Below, piece after piece: positions 49,941 through 58,246 of a DNA stretch of 64,000 nt. Position 1 is the stretch's first letter. Each line of letters begins with the position of its first letter. The notes beneath the pieces were generated by a model that was not told the origin of the DNA, made no database searches, and saw only the letters and a program-made list of their open reading frames with translations. Location of the stretch: NCBI GenBank assembly GCA_011364985.1, contig RDOC01000004.1, positions 124,001 to 188,000 on the forward strand. Reading direction: 5' to 3'. The translations under genes and the position numbers were made by a program. The stretch is from Candidatus Thorarchaeota archaeon (GTDB lineage: Archaea; Asgardarchaeota; Thorarchaeia; Thorarchaeales; Thorarchaeaceae).

Positions 49941-52730
49941 TTAAAAGAACTGGTCCAATGTAGTGAATCCCAATAATTCTTCAAAATCGATGCCTACTGA
50001 ATCCAAGACTTGCTCAAAAACTGACCGCAATGTATCGATATACTTGTCTTTATCAAGCCAGTAGCTCGACCCTTCGGCAAGCTGCACTGGAAGCAAGTCC
50101 TCTGGTCCCTTTATCTTAATGTATTCAACAATAGTACCAGGCGGAACATCATATCCAGCATCCTTCAACATCAAGGCAGCACGGACATGCTGTGGTGTAG
50201 TCTTTCCATAGGCATCGAGGGGTTTGGTCATTTGAACACGAAAAGCAAGTTCCTCAGGCTCATAGGGATCTGCTTTTCCTTCAAGGCGGTCGATGACACA
50301 ATTGACTATTTCTCGCACCTCATCCTTTGCCGTCTCAAATCCTTCAGGGTTATCGACTTTGCTCAATGCATGTAGCATTTCACGGAAAGCATTTTGAACA
50401 AAGTCTGGCGTGTTTCGCTTCTTTCCGCTGAGCCCCTTAACCTCGACATAGCCTGATGGGTAGACTCCAATGTAGTTCTTCTTTCTCTCTGACAAGGCCA
50501 CATACTTGTAGGTTTTTTCAACCTCAAGGTCAATCCCCAGCTCCTCTCGGGACCACTTGATCAGATCATCTTGTTGTTCGGGAGAGGGATTGTCAAGGAA
50601 TACCGAGTCTGTATCACCATACAAGACTCGAACATCCATCGATTCCGCCTGTTCCTTGGTCTTCATGATTGCATTTCTTCCATAGGCAGTAACACTCTCT
50701 GCAGCCGGCATACAGAAGAGCTCAAAGTGCTGTGCTCCGGTTACGCCATAGGCCGCGTTGACAAAGACCTTGAGCGCCTTTTCCACCACACCGTACCAGT
50801 TACGCGCCTGATCGTCAAGGCTCCTGTCTTTGCTCCTCGACTTGAACCATTTTACTCTCGTGTCTCGAAAGAAACCAATAGTCTGGCTAATCATACCCTT
50901 TCGTTTCTTGCATATCCAGTGGTCTGTTTCAGGAACACGATTATCTGTCGCATTCTTGCATTCTTCGTGAGAACAATCAACAGTTTCATAGCTGATGTTA
51001 TGTTTCTTCATAATTGTGGGATATAGACTTGCAAAGTCTAGGACTGTTGTATTGAAGTGAACTCCAGCTTCAGGTTCAATTACGATAGCTCCTTTGAACC
51101 GCTTTTCTTTAATCATTGCTTCAGTGTGAGCCTCGGCTGACTTTAACGTGTCAATATCAATTCGCCTTGGAATAAGGAATCCTCGAGACCTATGTTCCTG
51201 TCTAAAGAGAGACTGAATCCATGAGGATATGCCAAGACGAGTAACGTCTTCCATTGAAAGGCGCGAGATACGCATCAATAGGACAATTAGGCGCAATAAG
51301 AGATTGTCATCATAAGAGGTAATTCTTTGAGTAATATTGGCATCAAGCCAACAATAGTGAGCTAGTTCGTTGTACGGCAAGGCAGAGATATCAGTACTAA
51401 GCTCCAGTTTCCCGATTCCTAGGAGTCCATGTGCAATGGAGTCTAAGTTTGATTGCTCATACGCACCGGAAAGAGCATAGAGTCGAATGGATGGGTTCTT
51501 GAGAAACCTATAGAGATCAACGTGAATTCCTTTGCGCAAAAGAGCCAGATCTCTTGCCAGATAGATTGGGCAATCAGTATCCATGTCGACATTAAGCTTC
51601 TTCGCTCTATTGTACAAGTATTGAAGATCAAAAGCATCGCCAACAAAAGTCAGAACAATGGGATAGTCATCCATGAGTTGGAAGGCATCAAGGAGCATTT
51701 TCCGCTCATCCTCGTAATAGACAATGTCAAGCTCCTTCGGGAAGTTTGGTTGCTTTGGACCTTCAACTATACCTTTTCTCTTTAGAACAAAACACTTCTG
51801 GAAGGTTTCGTTATCAGAGAAACCAATAGCCGTTACCTCATTGGGTGCCGTCGCAGCATCAGGAACCCTATTCCTAACGGGAGTGTACACCTCTATGTCA
51901 ACAGCGATTCTTCTAATGTCAGGAACCTCTGTGAAAAACATTGGAGAATATGATGAGATTATGTCATCCAGACCTTTCTCATCACCAATCACTTGTTTGA
52001 ACTCATTAAGTAAGGATTCATCCAATTGTGGAGGACACGGTACCAAGTTACCCTTCTCAATCTTGTAGAGCAGTCCACTCACAATGTTCTGATCATAGGT
52101 GTAACAATTCCGGTATCGGATGTTTGCCTCCCAAGCGTGACTAATAGGCTCAGGGCCACTTCTGTCCACAAGACGGTCTCTAATGGCACCCGCAGAACCG
52201 CCAATTGCAAGAGGATCAGTTCCAATGACCTTTGTCATTTTCACCGTTGTATCACGCAAGAGATCAGTCAATGGCACCTCCTCAACCCGAACAAAGCCTC
52301 TATGAGAGCCAGTCTTTTCTTCCACAACTTGCACTGGATAGTCGGTGTAGCAATACGGTTTGTGACCACGATTATCAAACCAGAAATGGATTCTCTTTGA
52401 TTTGGGTTCATAGAGTCTCGCAAATGCACAATTTTCGGAGCCGGAATAGTCAACAGAAAGAAGATATGATGGTGGAAGATCCGTTGGCCTATCTTGTTCC
52501 TGTGCTTTCAGTGGAGCTACAATTTCTTCCTCTTCTTCCTCCTCCACCTCATTTTCATCCGTGGAATTGTCGTTTAATTCGGTGTTCTTGCTAGATGTGT
52601 GTGCTTTGGCGTCAGGTGATAGCGGTTTTCTTGGAGGCACTTTTGGCTGTTTGTCGTCGGTTTGACCAAAGAAGTCCTCTAAGTTGGATTGTGTGTCTTC
52701 GTCATCTTGCCTGTCATTGGACAATTCCAT
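49941..52730 (-). CDS. polB: Family B DNA polymerase with N- and C-terminal PCNA-binding motifs
   Basis: A 929-residue replicative PolB. The 3'-5' exonuclease has Exo I RRIAVDIEVYTP (D278, E280) and Exo III YCWLDANITQRI. The polymerase has motif A DFASLYPTIMKKHNI, motif B KVFVNAAYGVTGAQ and motif C YGDTDSVFLDNP. A QSNLEDFF peptide at residues 14-21 is a full PIP box, and the C-terminus ends TTLDQFF, a second PIP-like motif. An acidic linker (about 61-69) separates the N-terminal PIP from the body. The N-terminal extension of about 85 residues is unusual. Monocistronic. Confidence 0.93.
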   Translation of the reverse strand: MELSNDRQDDEDTQSNLEDFFGQTDDKQPKVPPRKPLSPDAKAHTSSKNTELNDNSTDENEVEEEEEEEIVAPLKAQEQDRPTDLPPSYLLSVDYSGSENCAFARLYEPKSKRIHFWFDNRGHKPYCYTDYPVQVVEEKTGSHRGFVRVEEVPLTDLLRDTTVKMTKVIGTDPLAIGGSAGAIRDRLVDRSGPEPISHAWEANIRYRNCYTYDQNIVSGLLYKIEKGNLVPCPPQLDESLLNEFKQVIGDEKGLDDIISSYSPMFFTEVPDIRRIAVDIEVYTPVRNRVPDAATAPNEVTAIGFSDNETFQKCFVLKRKGIVEGPKQPNFPKELDIVYYEDERKMLLDAFQLMDDYPIVLTFVGDAFDLQYLYNRAKKLNVDMDTDCPIYLARDLALLRKGIHVDLYRFLKNPSIRLYALSGAYEQSNLDSIAHGLLGIGKLELSTDISALPYNELAHYCWLDANITQRITSYDDNLLLRLIVLLMRISRLSMEDVTRLGISSWIQSLFRQEHRSRGFLIPRRIDIDTLKSAEAHTEAMIKEKRFKGAIVIEPEAGVHFNTTVLDFASLYPTIMKKHNISYETVDCSHEECKNATDNRVPETDHWICKKRKGMISQTIGFFRDTRVKWFKSRSKDRSLDDQARNWYGVVEKALKVFVNAAYGVTGAQHFELFCMPAAESVTAYGRNAIMKTKEQAESMDVRVLYGDTDSVFLDNPSPEQQDDLIKWSREELGIDLEVEKTYKYVALSERKKNYIGVYPSGYVEVKGLSGKKRNTPDFVQNAFREMLHALSKVDNPEGFETAKDEVREIVNCVIDRLEGKADPYEPEELAFRVQMTKPLDAYGKTTPQHVRAALMLKDAGYDVPPGTIVEYIKIKGPEDLLPVQLAEGSSYWLDKDKYIDTLRSVFEQVLDSVGIDFEELLGFTTLDQFF

Positions 52731-52809
52731 TCACACTTTCTGTCAATTTATTTGACCTGATAAGCACTTCCCATGATAAACAGAGTTCTTAAGAACAACA
52801 GTACTTTAG

Positions 52810-53250
52810 ATGGACATGGTTCGTTCGATTGAAACAAGACCGATGCGTGTGATCGTTGCCCGTATGGAACCTGGAGAGGATATTCTTGACACAATCGAAA
52901 AAGTTGTGGAAACAAAAGGTATTCGCTCAGGAACCATCAACCTGATTGGTGCAACATCGAGGGTGCAACTTGGATATTTCGATAGAAGAGCAAATGAATA
53001 CAAGAGCTTCCTCCTCAATGAAGACTTGGAAGTCGTTTCCTGCATGGGGAATATCTCAAGACTGGAGGATGGAAGTCCTGTCATTCATGCACACATGATA
53101 GTATCAAGTGAAACTGGGAATTGCTACGGGGGACACTTGATGAAGGGATGTGAGGTATCAGTCACAATCGAGATGATTATCCAAGAAATGGATATTGACA
53201 TGACTAGGGCAACAGACTCGCACACAGGTTTGAATCTGTTAGACCTTTGA
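52810..53250 (+). CDS. PPC/DUF296-domain protein
   Basis: A 146-residue protein of the PPC (DUF296) family: VIVARMEPGEDILDTIEKVV, then GIRSGTINLIGATSRVQLGY, then HAHMIVSSETGNCYGGHLMK. In plants this domain is linked to AT-hooks and DNA binding; in prokaryotes it is a small trimeric protein of unknown role. The H-x-H and GGHL positions match a family metal site. The start is ATG. It is divergent from polB (80 bp) and converges with a HIT gene. Confidence 0.85.
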   Translation: MDMVRSIETRPMRVIVARMEPGEDILDTIEKVVETKGIRSGTINLIGATSRVQLGYFDRRANEYKSFLLNEDLEVVSCMGNISRLEDGSPVIHAHMIVSSETGNCYGGHLMKGCEVSVTIEMIIQEMDIDMTRATDSHTGLNLLDL

Positions 53251-53270
53251 AATACTCAGGAACTTCCAAA

Positions 53271-53705
53271 CTAGATATCAACTGATGCAATTAGTCTTGC
53301 AGTGAACTCTAGTTCCTTCTTATCTGCCATCTTCTCTCTATAATCATCGGGAAATCGGAACCCAAACGCATCCCCCTTATTGCGGGGTATCACATGGAAA
53401 TGAAGGTGTGGGACTTCCTGTCCCGCACCAGCACCATTGGCTGCGGCTGTGAGTACTCCATCAGGGTTTAGAGCACTTTTGACCCTTCGGACAAGTTCTG
53501 CAAGTCGCTTGCTCATATGTGCTAAGACACTCAGATCGACATCAAAGAGATTCTCATAATGCATCTTTGGAATTAGCAGACAGTGTCCGTTCCGCACTGG
53601 GAATATATCCATGAAGGCGATGCAAATGTCATCTTCAAAGACTCTTGTTGATGGAATTTCGCCTCGTATTATCTTGCAGAATGTACAATCACTTTGGCCA
53701 GACAT
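53271..53705 (-). CDS. HIT-family nucleotide hydrolase (Hint/Fhit-like)
   Basis: A 144-residue HIT protein with the histidine triad HLHFHVIPR. The N-terminal CTFCKIIRGEIPSTRVFED carries the zinc-type Cys pair, and LLIPKMHYENLFDVD is typical. HIT enzymes hydrolyse dinucleoside polyphosphates or nucleoside phosphoramidates. The start is ATG. It is divergent from the GIFT-domain gene that follows. Confidence 0.93.
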   Translation of the reverse strand: MSGQSDCTFCKIIRGEIPSTRVFEDDICIAFMDIFPVRNGHCLLIPKMHYENLFDVDLSVLAHMSKRLAELVRRVKSALNPDGVLTAAANGAGAGQEVPHLHFHVIPRNKGDAFGFRFPDDYREKMADKKELEFTARLIASVDI

Positions 53706-53814
53706 GGAGAAGAAACGGTAATACTACGAGATAAAGTGTTGCATAGATAAATAGGAGAGCTGCACAAGTCTCATTAGTTAGTCTCTCCGGTGAAGGAATT
53801 AGACTCTTCAGACG

Positions 53815-55005
53815 GTGGTGGCATTGAGCGGTAGAAGAAAGCTTGTCCTCTTTGACCAAACGCAGAACGAACGTGGAAGGTTAGATACGACCTATTCCGA
53901 CTTGGGAGAACTTCTCAGAGATAATGATTTCGATGTAGAGCCTTATACTGAGTTCATGCTTCTAGCAAAGAATTTGAGTAACGCAGATGTGCTGGTCTTC
54001 GGATGCCCAAATAGCTCGAAGCTAAGACCAGCAGAAATTGATGTGCTGAAGAGATTCGTTCAAAAGGGAGGGGGCTTGATGCTGCTTTCGCTCTCGGGAG
54101 GAGACCGAGGCCTAATGAACAACATGAGCCAAATCTCAAAAGGCTTTGGCATTAGCTTTGAGAATACCGCGGTAAAGGATGAAAGAAGTAACGCAGGCTT
54201 ACCTACAATGCCCCTGATTTCAAACATAGCCCCACACCCAACAACGGTTGATGTAAACGACATTTTGGTGCCATCGGCTTGCACACTCTCGGTGAGCGAA
54301 AATGCAAAGGCTATTGCAACGACTTCGGAAACGGCGGAACCATCCAATAAGCCAGTAATAGCCATCGCAGAAAGTGGAAAAGGCAGAGTGCTTTGCTCAG
54401 GAAGCTATGAGATCTTCAGAAGAGGTGGAGGTCTAAAGCACCAAGGCAACAAGGTTCTTGCTGTAAATGCCTTCAAGTGGCTAAGCGGAGAAGTCACGGT
54501 CGCCAAACCAAGCAAGGTTGCTGAATCCCAGAGAAAAGATTCGGACAAGGAATCCAAGACTCCTAAAGGTACAAAGATGGAAACTTCCCCGGAGATTGAA
54601 GCAACACTTCGTAGGCTTGTTAATGCAGTATTCGACCTTCAGAAGGATATATCAAAGGTTACAAAAGAAACAGAGAAGATTGAAAAGAATATTGAAAAGC
54701 TCAGGAACCAGTTTCAGGATTTTGCAGAAAAGACACAATCGCAACTTGGAGTAATGATTCCTGCAAAACAATTCAAGACGGAAGAAGAAAACCGCATGGC
54801 GGAGCTTGAAGGAGATATCAAGGCGCTGAGGAAGGAAATTGACTCGGTTCAACAGCTTCGAAACCATATTGAGGAACGCCACTCTGCTGCAGCAATGCCC
54901 AAAGAAACCTATGAGGAGCAGGCAAAGAAACTTGATACACGAATGAAAAGTCTTGAGGAGAAACTGGCAAAGAGAGAGATGGAACTCGCCGACTTGGTCT
55001 CTTGA
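53815..55005 (+). CDS. GIFT-domain (IFT52-like, GATase1-like) protein with coiled-coil tail
   Basis: A 396-residue protein. Residues about 8-225 form a GATase1-like fold of the type in IFT52 and GldG: LRPAEIDVLKRFVQKGGGLM, then LLSLSGGDRGLMNN, then CTLSVSENAKAIATTS, then VIAIAESGKGRVLCSGSYEI and GNKVLAVNAFKWLSGEV. Each has a counterpart in the IFT52 GIFT domain. It lacks a glutaminase Cys triad. From about 265 to 396 it is a long charged coiled coil. IFT52 is a ciliary transport protein; the archaeal protein must have another role. The start is GTG. Confidence 0.7.
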   Translation: MVALSGRRKLVLFDQTQNERGRLDTTYSDLGELLRDNDFDVEPYTEFMLLAKNLSNADVLVFGCPNSSKLRPAEIDVLKRFVQKGGGLMLLSLSGGDRGLMNNMSQISKGFGISFENTAVKDERSNAGLPTMPLISNIAPHPTTVDVNDILVPSACTLSVSENAKAIATTSETAEPSNKPVIAIAESGKGRVLCSGSYEIFRRGGGLKHQGNKVLAVNAFKWLSGEVTVAKPSKVAESQRKDSDKESKTPKGTKMETSPEIEATLRRLVNAVFDLQKDISKVTKETEKIEKNIEKLRNQFQDFAEKTQSQLGVMIPAKQFKTEEENRMAELEGDIKALRKEIDSVQQLRNHIEERHSAAAMPKETYEEQAKKLDTRMKSLEEKLAKREMELADLVS

Positions 55006-55010
55006 ATATC

Positions 55011-56555
55011 CTAATAGCCATCTGCTCTGCTCGTATTCTCTGTCTGGTCATAAACGTGATACTTTGCCTTTGAAAGAATCAGTCGTAGTCCTGCTCTAGC
55101 GGGTCTTGTTAGGAGGTTGTATATATCAGAGAAAGCACTTTTGAGAATGTAGGCAAGGAATATCAGAATTAGATAGAGAAGGTATAGGTTCCTGTCAGGA
55201 ATCATAATGGCAATAGCAAGAATGAACGGGTTAACAAGCATGGGCAAAGAGACCTGCAACTTATCCAAATCCCTGTTGCATATTGCAGATACTGAGAGAA
55301 TTGAGAAGAAAGGAGCAAATACCACTGTATAGTACTTGTAGATGCCGCGGGGAGAGAAGAGGTGTACACTTAACATCAAGAGAAAGGTCAGATAGAATAT
55401 TCTCCGCCAGTACCCACGAAGGTTGCGATCATCCTTGACTTCGATAAGTAGAAGCAGAAAGACTGGAATGACACCAATCAGTAGCAAAATGGAGTATAAG
55501 TTCAGAAGGTCAAGGATTTCGGCTAGCCATTGTAGCATCGGCACAAGGGCTTCGAGCTGAGTGGTCTCAGCTTGTATACCCGCAACAACGAATAAAACAG
55601 CAATTGTGATAGGGGAATTAGAAGGAGGGAGCTTTGTGAAGCTTGCTAGATGTGTAGCTCCTGCTCTTTGCAGAATGTTATACAAGTAATTGGCAGGATC
55701 TAGAATGTATGGCATCGATGCAATGCCTGCATAGATAATCACGATAATCGCAATCTTTGCAAATTCTACGAGATCCAGATTATCATCAGCCTTGTGGTTT
55801 TCTTCTTCAGATACTTCATTGCTTTGCTCGATCATCCTAGGAGGCCGTCGAAACAAATACGCGAAGAGGGGAAGTGCGAAGAAGAATGCCGTCTGTTTGA
55901 AAAGAGCGGACATTGTCATGGAGATTGCCCCTGCAATCCTATAATCCTTCATCAGCAGATAGAAGGAGAGCATAGCGAAAAAGACGAAAGGCGCAGGATT
56001 TAACCATTCAAAGACTGTATAATAGAGAACAATCGGACTGAAGAGATAGGTAGCGGCGGCGGCCTCGCCAACTCTGCGGTTCTCAGAGAGGTACTCCGCT
56101 ATCCCGTATATCGGGAAGACCGTCAGGAATCCGAAGAGCGTGATGATGAATCCAATGCCAAAATCAGGGTGGAGAAGCTTGCCGATTACGCATATGTAAA
56201 GGTATAATGGAGGAAAGAAATAGGGGACATTGAACGAGTCTGAATTAACGATGATGGTATCAAATTCGGGGGTATACGGAAGCTCGCCACCGAGGAACTG
56301 TTCAGCCCAGTTATGATAGAAGTAGTCATGATCAGCCCAACCTTCCAAGTTCAGATGAATTGTATAGCCGAAGATATCAAACTCGCCATATCCGTTCCAC
56401 ACCGCTCTGAAAGGACGAGCTCCACCAGAGACAAAGTCAATAGCAGCTTCATTGAACACCCAAGCCCAGACAGCTGCTGCAGCTAGTAGAACTACGATGA
56501 ACAGACCATTTCCTTTGATTGTATTCTTAACGCTATTCAAAGGATAACGTTTCAT
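55011..56555 (-). CDS. Multi-spanning membrane protein, probable GT-C glycosyltransferase, paralogue 1
   Basis: A 514-residue protein with about 10-12 membrane helices beginning GLFIVVLLAAAAVWAWVFNE. A large first extracellular loop contains DHDYFYHNWAEQFLGGELPY, whose acidic pair after the first helix is typical of GT-C glycosyltransferases that use lipid-linked sugars. Other shared motifs are PYFFPPLYLYICVIGKLL and FSPRGIYKYYTVVFAPFFSI. It is 11 bp downstream of a paralogue with the same motifs. Likely role: surface glycan or lipid-linked sugar transfer; unproven. Confidence 0.65.
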   Translation of the reverse strand: MKRYPLNSVKNTIKGNGLFIVVLLAAAAVWAWVFNEAAIDFVSGGARPFRAVWNGYGEFDIFGYTIHLNLEGWADHDYFYHNWAEQFLGGELPYTPEFDTIIVNSDSFNVPYFFPPLYLYICVIGKLLHPDFGIGFIITLFGFLTVFPIYGIAEYLSENRRVGEAAAATYLFSPIVLYYTVFEWLNPAPFVFFAMLSFYLLMKDYRIAGAISMTMSALFKQTAFFFALPLFAYLFRRPPRMIEQSNEVSEEENHKADDNLDLVEFAKIAIIVIIYAGIASMPYILDPANYLYNILQRAGATHLASFTKLPPSNSPITIAVLFVVAGIQAETTQLEALVPMLQWLAEILDLLNLYSILLLIGVIPVFLLLLIEVKDDRNLRGYWRRIFYLTFLLMLSVHLFSPRGIYKYYTVVFAPFFSILSVSAICNRDLDKLQVSLPMLVNPFILAIAIMIPDRNLYLLYLILIFLAYILKSAFSDIYNLLTRPARAGLRLILSKAKYHVYDQTENTSRADGY

Positions 56556-56566
56556 CTGGTCACCTC

Positions 56567-58237
56567 TTATGATTCCGTTTCTCGATGTTCATCAACAATC
56601 GTCATTTCCTGTGAGAACTCCTCAGGATAGATGAATGCAGTAAGTCGTTCATGTAAACTCAAGAACCTCGAAGTGAGAGGCGCAAACATAGAAGTACGTT
56701 TCCTGATCCATCGTCCCGGAGCGGTCAAGTAATACCAGAAGTCACCTACTTGATTGACAAAGACATAGATAAGAAAGATCAGAAGCACATAGGCTAGATA
56801 TACATTCCTAACGGGTATCAGAATCATCAGACTAAACAGAATAGGGGCCCATATCATTGATACTGAGAAGCCAATATCACTTTCCATACTAGAAGCCATG
56901 CTTGCAGATGAGAAAATTGAGAAGAAGGGCGCCATCAGTGTGAAATAATACTTGTATACGCCTCGCGGGCCCATCAGATTCACCCAGAGCATCATCAGCA
57001 TTGTCAGAAAGAGAAGTCGACGAAGATAGACTTTGGTTTCACCCTCGCGCTTCGGTTCCAAGAACATTAAGCCAGCAAGCACAATGACGCCAAGAACGAG
57101 TAGAAATCCAGAGAAGATGAGACTGTCAATAAGCTCTGCAAGAGTGGGCAGACTAGCCATCACTAGAAGAACCTGAAAGCGCATGGGACTTGAGTAAGGA
57201 GGTGGATTAGTAAATGACTCAAGAGGAAATCCTCCCATCGCTAGCCGCAGATTTATCCATATTTCAACGGGTTGGGCAATGATGAAAGGAAACATGATCA
57301 CACCGGCGAATATTATCACAATAATGACACTAATGATAAATTGCCACAGATCAAGATATCTTCCTACTGCCTTTCGAAGCGCTTGAAGTCTTGGCATATC
57401 TTTGGACTGGGCGGAACCTTCTTCGCTATCCCTTGACCTCATAAGCAGGAAGACCACGAGTGGTATGCCCAAGAACCATGCAGTCTGTTTGAATAGCGCT
57501 GCGGTAACAATAAGCAATGTGCCTGTATGTCTTTTCCCCTTTGTGAGCATATAGAAGCCTGAGAAAAAGAAGAAGATGAACGGAGCAGGATTGGTCCAAA
57601 GGAACGTGGTGTGATATAACACGTTTGGTGCAAGAAGATAGGTCAAGGCAGCAGCCTCACCAACGTGACGATTGCTAGATAGCTCATGCCCGATGCCGTA
57701 GACTGGAAGAGCAGTGAAATAACCGAATGAAGCAATTAGAAGCCCAATGCCCCAGTTATCCACAGGAATGAGGATACCAATTGCATAGAATATCGCCGTC
57801 AGAGGTGGAAAGATGTAGAGCCCATTATTGTTGGTAATGCCATCCATCTCGAGGTGACCAAACTCTGTGCTATATGGCAACACTCCATTCAGTATGTTGT
57901 GTCCCCAATGAACGTAGAAGAAGCTGTAATCGCTATAGCCTTCAAACTGATACTGAATCGTGAATCCGAAGATTTCAAAGGTGGCCGGGCTTAGTCCTCC
58001 AGTCCCAGCGCCCCCAAGCCAAACAGCCCTACTATTCCACCGATCCGTCGCAAGGTAGTCAACAAGAGCAGACTGAAATACATTCGCCCACACTATGGCG
58101 CCGATTATTAGCACTATGATTAGGATGATGTACTCGTACAGAAATCTAACAACGCGCCGTTTCAGCTCTGCTTGGTCCATGCTGTGCGAATTCTTGACAT
58201 ACCCCTTAATATGTGTCCTCATGAGTGTTATCAGCAA
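56567..58237 (-). CDS. Multi-spanning membrane protein, probable GT-C glycosyltransferase, paralogue 2
   Basis: A 556-residue paralogue of the gene downstream. Matching blocks include YSFFYVHWGHNILNGVLPYS, then LYIFPPLTAIFYAIGILIP, then VGEAAALTYLLAPNVLYHT, and GPRGVYKYYFTLMAPFFSIF. It has about 11 membrane helices and a soluble C-terminal tail of 60 residues that the paralogue lacks. The two genes form an operon reading away from the DNA-repair genes, and the next gene upstream, rad50, ends nine bases before. They may be co-transcribed with the herA-mre11-rad50 cluster, though their functions differ. Confidence 0.65.
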   Translation of the reverse strand: MLITLMRTHIKGYVKNSHSMDQAELKRRVVRFLYEYIILIIVLIIGAIVWANVFQSALVDYLATDRWNSRAVWLGGAGTGGLSPATFEIFGFTIQYQFEGYSDYSFFYVHWGHNILNGVLPYSTEFGHLEMDGITNNNGLYIFPPLTAIFYAIGILIPVDNWGIGLLIASFGYFTALPVYGIGHELSSNRHVGEAAALTYLLAPNVLYHTTFLWTNPAPFIFFFFSGFYMLTKGKRHTGTLLIVTAALFKQTAWFLGIPLVVFLLMRSRDSEEGSAQSKDMPRLQALRKAVGRYLDLWQFIISVIIVIIFAGVIMFPFIIAQPVEIWINLRLAMGGFPLESFTNPPPYSSPMRFQVLLVMASLPTLAELIDSLIFSGFLLVLGVIVLAGLMFLEPKREGETKVYLRRLLFLTMLMMLWVNLMGPRGVYKYYFTLMAPFFSIFSSASMASSMESDIGFSVSMIWAPILFSLMILIPVRNVYLAYVLLIFLIYVFVNQVGDFWYYLTAPGRWIRKRTSMFAPLTSRFLSLHERLTAFIYPEEFSQEMTIVDEHRETES

Positions 58238-58246
58238 TCAGAGCTT

